Positions 1 through 5,477 of a stretch of DNA of 6,384 nucleotides are shown piece after piece. The notes below the pieces were generated by a model. That model made no database searches and had not been told where the DNA came from. It was given only the letters and a program-made list of their open reading frames with translations. How positions within the stretch are numbered: position 1 is the stretch's first letter; the number at the start of each line of letters is the position of its first letter. Source of the stretch: Thiohalobacter sp. (GTDB lineage Bacteria; Pseudomonadota; Gammaproteobacteria; DSM-19610); the NCBI GenBank assembly GCA_027080445.1, contig JALWRY010000207.1, positions 1 through 6,384 of the forward strand, written 5' to 3'. Made by a program: the position numbers and the translations under genes.

Positions 1-14
1 CTAAACTGGCGCTG

Positions 15-3000
15 ATGGTCAGGCAGGATGTTCCAATCAAAGTCCGCAAAAAAACATCGACTGGATTTCTGTCCGGACAGTTTTCCCGATACCACCTCTG
101 GCTGGCCATTCTGTTTGGTGGAACGGTGTTTTCCTGCGCGCTCTATTTCCTTCATATACCTGAACAACTCCAGCGAGGTGAAGATGCCAGGATAGCCATC
201 CGCTTACTCGATGCTATGCGTCGCCCCATGCTGGAAATCAAGGGAATCGAAGCGCAATTTATCGAAACAGGTGGTTCGGAGAAAACGATTGCTGCCCTGA
301 ATGAAACGACAGCACAGGCAGAACAGCTGCTCGATAATTATCGACATGCAGCCTCATACAATACCAAACTGGTTAAACGTATTGACGGCCTTACGTTGGC
401 CTATCGCAATTGGGTTAAGGCCGAGCGCCTTGTCATGGCACATGCCGCATCGGCTGATAAAAAACCTTCTGACACTCACCTCGCCGAGCACCTCACCCGG
501 GCCAATACACTTTTCCTGTCCGCCATGGCGGAACTCGGGAAAGGTGAACCCCTTATCCACAAGAACCTGCAAGAAGGACAACATGCCCTTTATATCCTGC
601 AATGGTCAGGAGCCTCACTGGCAACCTATCTTTTTATCCTGATCCTGCTGCATCAGCGCGCTGCAAACCGGCTGATCGCCGCAAAACAGCAGGATCTGGA
701 TACTACCTTGCACTGTATCGGGGATGCTGTCATTGCTACTGATACGCAAGGCAGAATAAAACGTCTGAATCCAGTCGCAGAATGCCTGACAGGCTGGAGC
801 ATGAGCGAAGCCATGGAGCGCGCCCTGGGCGAGGTGTTTCAGATCGTGAATGCTGAAACGGACAAAACTGTCGATAACCCCGTTGACAAAGTATTGCGCG
901 AAGGAAAAACCGTAGGCCTGGCGAACCACACGGTGCTAATCGCACGTAATGGTGAACGTTTTCAGATTGCTGACAGTGCTGCACCAATCCGGAATGGCGC
1001 AGGTATTATAACCGGTGTGGTACTGGTATTCAGGGACGTTACTGAAGACTACAGGCTACAGCAGAGTGTGCATGAACATTCACAGCGCCTGCAACGCATC
1101 ATCGAATCAGCCATGGATGCAGTTATTGTAGCGAATGAGCAAGATATTATTCTGGAGTGGAATCCCCAGGCCGAAGCCTTATTTGGCTGGTCACGCGATG
1201 AAATCATTGGCCGGCACGTTTATGAAACCATTATTCCCGCCGCATTACGCGACACACACCGGCAAGGAATAGGCAGGCTTATAGAAACAGGAAAAACACA
1301 TATACTCGGCAACCGTATTGAAACCGCAGGATTACGCAGGGACGGTTCGGAATTTCCGATTGAACTGACCATCAATCAACTCCACCAGAGTACGGGCTGG
1401 CTATTCAGCGCCTTTATTCGTGACCTGACTGCACGGAAAAGCGCGGAAGAGGAGCTACGCCTTGCTGCGACAACATTCAAGAGCCATGCGGGCATCCTGA
1501 TTACTGACAGCAGTGGCGCCATCCTGCGAGTCAACCCGGCCTTCGAAGCAATGACCGGCTACACCGCAGAAGAAATCGTCGGGGAAAACCCCCGCATCCT
1601 CCAGTCCGGCCGCCAGGACAAGGAATTTTACCAACGTATGTGGTCCACCATCATTAAAGAGGGCCAGTGGCAGGGCGAATTATGGAACCGACGCAAGGAT
1701 GGCAGTCTATATGCTGAATGGTTGACGATTACCGCGGTAAAAAACCCAGGTGGGAAAATCACGCATTATGTGGGAACCAGCCAGGATATCACCAAGCGCA
1801 AGCGCGCCGAGGCACGCTTTGAGCATCTCGCCTATCACGATGACCTGACCGATCTTGCTAACCGGCGCCTGCTGCACGACCGGATGGAACACGAAATTGC
1901 CATCGCAAAACGGCGTAGTGTACTTGGCGCTCTGCTGTACCTGGATCTTGATCGTTTCAAAAACCTTAACGATGCGCTGGGTCACCCGGTCGGCGATGAT
2001 CTGCTGCGCAAGGTCGGTGAACGCCTGAAAATGCTGGTTCGCACGGAAGACACTGTCGCCCGTATTGGCGGAGATGAATTTGTGATCCTGTTACCAATGC
2101 TGGATCCGGATCCATCAAAGGCAAGCTTCGAGGCGCAAGCCGTAGCGGAGAAAGTCCGTTTACGCCTGTCGGAACCCTATACACTTGGAGGACACCGTTA
2201 TCACATCAGCCCCAGCATCGGCATTGTGCTTTTCCCCGAAGGTGAAGGTGATGCTGACGACCTGCTCAAACATGCTGACAGCGCACTCTACCGCGCGAAG
2301 GAAGAAGGCCGCAACACGGCACGCTTCTACCAGCCGGACATGCAGGCCGCAGCTGAAGCCCGCCTTGCGCTGGAAAAGGACTTACGCCACGCGCTTGAGC
2401 ACAATGAACTGTCTCTCCACTATCAGCCCCAGGTCAATGGGTCCGGTGAACTGATCGGCGCCGAGGCGCTGATTCGCTGGCAGCACCCGGAACAGGGCAT
2501 GGTACCACCTGACAGATTTATCCCCATCGCTGAAGATAGCGGGCTGATCCTGAATATTGGCGACTGGGTGTTACGCGCTGCTGCACGGCAGATTAATACC
2601 TGGCAACAGAGCAAACGTTATACCTTGCCACGGCGACTCGCGGTGAATGTCAGCCCGCGGCAATTTCATCAGACCGATTTTGTTGACCGCGTTGTTAACA
2701 CATTCAATGAGGAAGGCGTCTCCCTGGATCACCTGGAACTCGAAATCACCGAGACACTGGTCATGGAGAATGTCGAAGATGTCATAGAAAAAATGACCCA
2801 ACTAAAGGCACAAGGGGTATGCTTTTCTATTGATGACTTTGGTACCGGTTATTCCTCGCTGAGCTACCTCAAGCGCCTGCCCGTGGATCAACTGAAGATC
2901 GACCGTTCTTTCGTGCGCGATATTGTCATCGACGCCGATGATGCCGCCATCATCGAAACCATCATAGCCATGACCCGCCACCTCAGACTTGGTGTCATCG

Positions 3001-3149
3001 CTGAAGGCGTGGAAACCAGAGAACAACTGGATTTTCTCAAGGAGAAATGCTGCACTGCTTTTCAGGGGTATTACTTCAGTCGCGCGGTACCTGCAGAAGA
3101 ATTTACCCGGTTTTTCAGTTGCCCAATCCTGCCCGCCGGGACGGAGTAA
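15..3149 (+). CDS. Membrane-anchored PAS-PAS-PAS-GGDEF-EAL cyclic-di-GMP signalling protein
   Basis: Predicted bifunctional cyclic-di-GMP enzyme of 1044 aa: GGDEF domains make c-di-GMP from two GTP, and EAL domains hydrolyse it to pGpG. Visible domain order: transmembrane helix at about 27-46, a mostly helical periplasmic segment of about 145 residues, a second helix at about 193-213, then three PAS domains (about 226-345, 357-474, 482-597), GGDEF (about 602-775) and EAL (about 790-1038). The GGDEF motif is intact at 685-689, and the product-inhibition I-site RxxD is present as RTED at 676-679. The EAL half keeps EAL (817-819), EITE (910-913), DDFGTGYSS (from 940), KIDR (961-964), AEGVE (996-1000) and QGYY (from 1017), so both activities look possible. 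The periplasmic segment and PAS domains presumably sense a signal, whose identity cannot be read from sequence. The start is uncertain: the frame stays open to the window edge, no Shine-Dalgarno is visible in the 14 nt shown, and the ATG overlaps a TGA in another frame (TGATG), which would fit translational coupling. Family is certain; output direction is not. Confidence 0.95.
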   Translation: MVRQDVPIKVRKKTSTGFLSGQFSRYHLWLAILFGGTVFSCALYFLHIPEQLQRGEDARIAIRLLDAMRRPMLEIKGIEAQFIETGGSEKTIAALNETTAQAEQLLDNYRHAASYNTKLVKRIDGLTLAYRNWVKAERLVMAHAASADKKPSDTHLAEHLTRANTLFLSAMAELGKGEPLIHKNLQEGQHALYILQWSGASLATYLFILILLHQRAANRLIAAKQQDLDTTLHCIGDAVIATDTQGRIKRLNPVAECLTGWSMSEAMERALGEVFQIVNAETDKTVDNPVDKVLREGKTVGLANHTVLIARNGERFQIADSAAPIRNGAGIITGVVLVFRDVTEDYRLQQSVHEHSQRLQRIIESAMDAVIVANEQDIILEWNPQAEALFGWSRDEIIGRHVYETIIPAALRDTHRQGIGRLIETGKTHILGNRIETAGLRRDGSEFPIELTINQLHQSTGWLFSAFIRDLTARKSAEEELRLAATTFKSHAGILITDSSGAILRVNPAFEAMTGYTAEEIVGENPRILQSGRQDKEFYQRMWSTIIKEGQWQGELWNRRKDGSLYAEWLTITAVKNPGGKITHYVGTSQDITKRKRAEARFEHLAYHDDLTDLANRRLLHDRMEHEIAIAKRRSVLGALLYLDLDRFKNLNDALGHPVGDDLLRKVGERLKMLVRTEDTVARIGGDEFVILLPMLDPDPSKASFEAQAVAEKVRLRLSEPYTLGGHRYHISPSIGIVLFPEGEGDADDLLKHADSALYRAKEEGRNTARFYQPDMQAAAEARLALEKDLRHALEHNELSLHYQPQVNGSGELIGAEALIRWQHPEQGMVPPDRFIPIAEDSGLILNIGDWVLRAAARQINTWQQSKRYTLPRRLAVNVSPRQFHQTDFVDRVVNTFNEEGVSLDHLELEITETLVMENVEDVIEKMTQLKAQGVCFSIDDFGTGYSSLSYLKRLPVDQLKIDRSFVRDIVIDADDAAIIETIIAMTRHLRLGVIAEGVETREQLDFLKEKCCTAFQGYYFSRAVPAEEFTRFFSCPILPAGTE

Positions 3150-3161
3150 ACACGAACTTCG

Positions 3162-3175
3162 TTGACATGGATCAA
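3162..3175 (+). promoter_or_regulatory. FNR/ANR/DNR-type operator (class II position)
   Basis: The sequence TTGACATGGATCAA matches the CRP/FNR-family consensus TTGAT-N4-ATCAA at 9 of 10 defined positions. The single deviation, TTGAC, is common in DNR/NnrR-type sites. Its centre (3168.5) lies 32 nt upstream of the centre of the TATGAT element at 3198-3203, which is the spacing of a class II FNR-activated promoter (operator at about -41.5). It sits in the non-coding gap before the radical SAM gene and points at that gene. It implies activation by low oxygen or by nitric oxide. The sequence alone cannot separate FNR/ANR from DNR. Confidence 0.75.
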
Positions 3176-3197
3176 GCACAGGGAATGTAACAAGCGA

Positions 3198-3203
3198 TAT
3201 GAT
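3198..3203 (+). promoter_or_regulatory. -10 element of the radical SAM-dioxygenase operon promoter
   Basis: TATGAT matches the sigma-70 -10 consensus TATAAT at five of six positions. The -35 position (3175-3180, AGCACA) matches poorly, as expected for a promoter that depends on the FNR-type activator bound just upstream. Transcription would begin near 3210, leaving a leader of about 50 nt before the ATG at 3261. Confidence 0.55.
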
Positions 3204-3260
3204 TCCATCTGTGTTGCCGAATCTTCAAACATATTCTGGTTCGGGCAATTTCGGGGGCTC

Positions 3261-3863
3261 ATGCAAAAACCGGTTCTGGCCTACACGATAGGCGACAAGC
3301 GTTATCTGAACATTACCGACAGGTGCACCCTGCACTGCACGTTCTGTCCAAAGTTCTGTAGCACTCCGCAAGTCCATGAGATTGACCTCAGCCTTCCACG
3401 ACGCCCTGAAGTCGGTGAAATCATCGACGCGCTCGGTGATCCATCCGACTACCGGGAGGTGGTATTTTGCGGTTTCGGGGAACCCACCCTGCGCCTCAAG
3501 CCCCTGCTGGAAATCGCAAGCCATATCAAAAACCACAATGGGCGTGTTCGTGTGAATACCGACGGACTGGCCAACCTGGTCCACAAGCGCAATGTACTCC
3601 CCGAACTGGCAAGCTGCGTCGATGCGCTCTCGGTGTCGATGAACGCCGATACTGAAACCCTGTACCGGCAACACTGCCAGCCGGCATTGGCAGGATCCTA
3701 CCAGGCCATGCTGGATTTTTTGCAACTGGCGCCGGTCTATATAGACAAGGTCACTGCGACTGCCATCGATGGCCTCGACAGTGTAAATATTGATGCCTGC
3801 CGGCAACTGGCCGAACAACGTAATGTCACTTTCAGACGTCGGGTGCTGGATGTCGTCGGCTGA
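3261..3863 (+). CDS. Radical SAM protein, TatD-linked family type
   Basis: A compact 200-aa radical SAM protein. Such enzymes bind a [4Fe-4S] cluster and cleave S-adenosylmethionine to a 5'-deoxyadenosyl radical; the substrate here is unknown. The cluster motif CX3CX2C is C22, C26 and C29, within TDRCTLHCTFCPKFC, with a further Cys at 33. The SAM-binding 'GGEP' equivalent is FCGFGEPTLR, followed by a VRVNTDGLANL strand and a VDALSVSMNA segment. This order and the short length resemble the radical SAM family known as TatD-associated, an assignment made from memory of that family. I chose ATG 3261 because MQKPVLAYTIGDKRYLNITDRC matches the usual N-terminus. The frame is open back to 3162, but those codons overlap the operator and -10 element. 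The ribosome site is weak (GGGGG at 3253-3257, only 3 nt from the ATG). No tatD gene is in the window; the next gene, 15 nt downstream, encodes a dioxygenase, suggesting one operon. Confidence 0.88.
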   Translation: MQKPVLAYTIGDKRYLNITDRCTLHCTFCPKFCSTPQVHEIDLSLPRRPEVGEIIDALGDPSDYREVVFCGFGEPTLRLKPLLEIASHIKNHNGRVRVNTDGLANLVHKRNVLPELASCVDALSVSMNADTETLYRQHCQPALAGSYQAMLDFLQLAPVYIDKVTATAIDGLDSVNIDACRQLAEQRNVTFRRRVLDVVG

Positions 3864-3878
3864 ACAGAGACAGAAGCT

Positions 3879-4775
3879 ATGCCATTAATGAAACCTGTCA
3901 TTAAAAACGACAATCCGTTTGACCTGGACAATCCCGGGGCTTACGAAGACTGGAGAGCGGCCAAACTGGAAGGCTACCCTGAAAACCTTGAAGACCTGAT
4001 CGTCGAGGTTAAGGATCCGCGCGAGTTGATGCAGTCGGAACGGGAAGCGATTCTCGCACGCTGCGCCAGGGCAAACATGGCAATCTACGTGGGCAAAACC
4101 GGGACAGACCCGGACAAGCTGATTCCCGCCACACTCGGCGCACAACTGGGCTTGCGCTACCTGGACCGTAACATGGGCGCCGACGACGACGGCATCACCA
4201 GCCTGCAGGTCGTCAATACACAATGGCGTTCCCGCTATATCCCTTATACCAACCAGCTAATACACTGGCACACCGACGGTTATTACAACGGCCTGGACCA
4301 GCAAATCTATTCACTGTTGCTGCACTGTGTGCACCCGGCTAGGGAAGGTGGCGAAAATGCCCTGCTCGACCACGAAATCGCCTATATACGGTTGCGTGAT
4401 GAAAACCCGGAATATATACAGGCCTTGACGGCGCCGGATGCCATGACGGTTCCTGCCAATGTCGAGGAAGGTACGGTCGTGCGACCGGCACGTTGCGGCA
4501 CGGTATTTTCACCGTATGACAAAAAGCACCTGCATATGCGTTACACCGCCCGCAAGCACAGTATCGAGTGGAAAAATAATGATCGGACACGCGCGGCCGT
4601 GGCGGCGCTGGAAAAACTGCTGGCCTCGGATGACCCGTTTATTTTCCGTGCGACGCTGCAGCCCGGGTGGGGACTGATCAGCAATAATGTGCTGCACAAT
4701 CGCAGTCGTTTCGAGGACGACCCGCAGCACCCGCGCCTGTTATACCGGCTGCGCTACTTTGACCGCGTCAACTAG
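3879..4775 (+). CDS. TauD/TfdA-like Fe(II)/2-oxoglutarate-dependent dioxygenase
   Basis: A 298-aa cytosolic protein resembling the TauD/TfdA family, whose members couple decarboxylation of 2-oxoglutarate to O2-dependent hydroxylation of a small substrate. The iron-binding facial triad is visible as H131-T-D133 (in LIHWHTDGYYN) and the distal H273 (in ISNNVLHNRSRF). R286 or R290, near the C-terminus, would bind the 2-oxoglutarate carboxylate. Length fits the family (roughly 280-330 aa). The first 60 residues are acidic and polar, with no signal peptide. Substrate cannot be named: there is no taurine or sulfonate transporter nearby, so calling it taurine dioxygenase would be unsafe. The start ATG follows a purine-rich tract (3866-3876); an ATG three codons later is possible. 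It lies 15 nt after the radical SAM gene and probably shares its FNR-type promoter. Its stop overlaps that of the convergent regulator gene. Confidence 0.88.
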   Translation: MPLMKPVIKNDNPFDLDNPGAYEDWRAAKLEGYPENLEDLIVEVKDPRELMQSEREAILARCARANMAIYVGKTGTDPDKLIPATLGAQLGLRYLDRNMGADDDGITSLQVVNTQWRSRYIPYTNQLIHWHTDGYYNGLDQQIYSLLLHCVHPAREGGENALLDHEIAYIRLRDENPEYIQALTAPDAMTVPANVEEGTVVRPARCGTVFSPYDKKHLHMRYTARKHSIEWKNNDRTRAAVAALEKLLASDDPFIFRATLQPGWGLISNNVLHNRSRFEDDPQHPRLLYRLRYFDRVN

Positions 4776-5290
4776 ACCCGGGCCACCCGGTTTGCCGGCA
4801 TGAATTCCGGTACCTCGCCGAGATCCCGGAATTTATGATAGATATTGTTCAGGTGTGTTCTCAGGGTTGCCTTTGAGATCGACAAGGCATTGCAAATCTC
4901 CGGGTTGGAAATCCCCCGGATGGTCAGGGAAACCACCTCGGTTTCACGCTTTGTCAGTCCCTTTTCCCGGTAGTAGGCCAGCGCCATTTCGTACCGCTCC
5001 TTGAGAGGTTGGAGGAAGGTGATGATACTGTCACTGCTGCATAACAGCGTCACGTCAAAGAAACTGCCGTGCAGGAAACTGTTCCGGTACACCCGGCTGC
5101 CCCAGTCTTTCCATTGCCGGGTTTTATCGCCGGCATACAGTTCCATACATCCTGTCTCGCACCGTTCGCCACACCGTTCGCCGCACAACTCACGACAATA
5201 GTCATTCTGGCTCAGTACGCGTTTGTTCCGGTCCTTGACACAGACCGCCACATGGCTCGCATCCAGTGAAGACTCCAGTATATTGTTCAT
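4772..5290 (-). CDS. LuxR-type HTH transcriptional regulator with PAS-like, cysteine-rich N-terminus
   Basis: A 172-aa probable DNA-binding regulator. Residues about 111-155 form a typical LuxR/GerE helix-turn-helix: LTKRETEVVSLTIRGISNPEI followed by LSISKATLRTHLNNIYHKF. The N-terminal 100 residues look like a short PAS-type sensor (VAVCVKDRNKRVLSQN resembles the start of a PAS fold), so it is not a phosphorylated response regulator: no receiver domain is present. The striking feature is a run of cysteines at 32, 36, 40, 44 and 48, each four apart, with others at 17, 84 and 133. Equal spacing of four would place them on one face of a helix, which suggests metal, Fe-S, heme or thiol-redox sensing; this is inference. 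The start ATG has only a weak AAGG about 10 nt upstream. The gene is convergent with the dioxygenase gene and divergent from the symporter gene; its targets are unknown. Confidence 0.88.
   Translation of the reverse strand: MNNILESSLDASHVAVCVKDRNKRVLSQNDYCRELCGERCGERCETGCMELYAGDKTRQWKDWGSRVYRNSFLHGSFFDVTLLCSSDSIITFLQPLKERYEMALAYYREKGLTKRETEVVSLTIRGISNPEICNALSISKATLRTHLNNIYHKFRDLGEVPEFMPANRVARV
4778..4793 (+). terminator. Weak hairpin after the dioxygenase gene, possible terminator
   Basis: CCGGG (4778-4782), loop CCA, CCCGG (4786-4790), then TTT, just past the dioxygenase stop. The stem is only five base pairs, the T run is short, and the site lies inside the 3' end of the convergent regulator gene. 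A competing CCGG-TTTG-CCGG hairpin overlaps it. Efficient termination is doubtful. Confidence 0.22.
5162..5185 (-). repeat. 12-bp tandem duplication encoding CGER-CGER
   Basis: Two adjacent 12-bp units (5162-5173 CCGTTCGCCACA and 5174-5185 CCGTTCGCCGCA) differ at one base. Read on the minus strand they encode CGER twice (residues 36-43 of the LuxR-type regulator) and contribute two of its five evenly spaced cysteines. The near identity at third codon positions suggests a recent in-frame duplication that lengthened the cysteine ladder. Confidence 0.8.
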
Positions 5291-5328
5291 AGCTTTGCAA
5301 CCTTGTATGTAGGTAAGTACTCAAACCG

Positions 5329-5334
5329 ATTATG
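5329..5334 (-). promoter_or_regulatory. Possible -10 element of the LuxR-type regulator gene
   Basis: On the minus strand this reads CATAAT, five of six matches to TATAAT, and would start transcription near 5322, about 30 nt before the ATG at 5290. No good -35 hexamer lies 16-18 nt upstream, so either an activator is needed or the match is chance. Confidence 0.3.
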
Positions 5335-5409
5335 AAAACGTAACAAATTCAAGTAGCATGGAAAATCAACAGTCAGGGTGGATTCTAGGGGTGAAACCCG
5401 GGCAATACC

Positions 5410-5423
5410 TTGATCTGGCTCAG
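5410..5423 (+). promoter_or_regulatory. Degenerate FNR-like box or -35 region before the symporter gene
   Basis: TTGATCTGGCTCAG has a perfect left FNR half-site (TTGAT) and a right half matching three of five (CTCAG for ATCAA). At the class II position no -10 is seen (5446-5451 is GTTCCC), so activation by FNR is not well supported. Alternatively TTGATC could serve as a -35 with TAAAAC at 5434-5439 (18-nt spacer) as -10, giving an ordinary promoter about 30 nt before the symporter ATG. Confidence 0.3.
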
Positions 5424-5477
5424 AACAATGGCTTAAAACAGACGGGTTCCCATGACAACCAACCCATACCTGACACG

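Noticed and set aside
3162..3260. Extending the radical SAM protein to a TTG start at 3162 (233 aa)
   Set aside because: The TTG is the first base triplet of the FNR-type operator, the -10 element lies inside the extension, and the added residues do not resemble the family N-terminus.
3225..3818. 197-aa open frame on the minus strand opposite the radical SAM gene
   Set aside because: The plus strand carries the conserved CX3CX2C enzyme; the antisense frame has no recognisable domain.
5385..5450. Thiamine (TPP) riboswitch-like string around CCTTGATCTGGCTCAGAAC
   Set aside because: It faintly recalls the conserved CTGAT...GG core, but the CTGAGA segment is absent and the spacing is wrong. An amino-acid symporter is also not a usual TPP target.
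5291..5477. Glycine riboswitch, which often precedes AGCS symporters
   Set aside because: I searched the leader by eye for its conserved core segments and found none. The region is also short for the tandem form.
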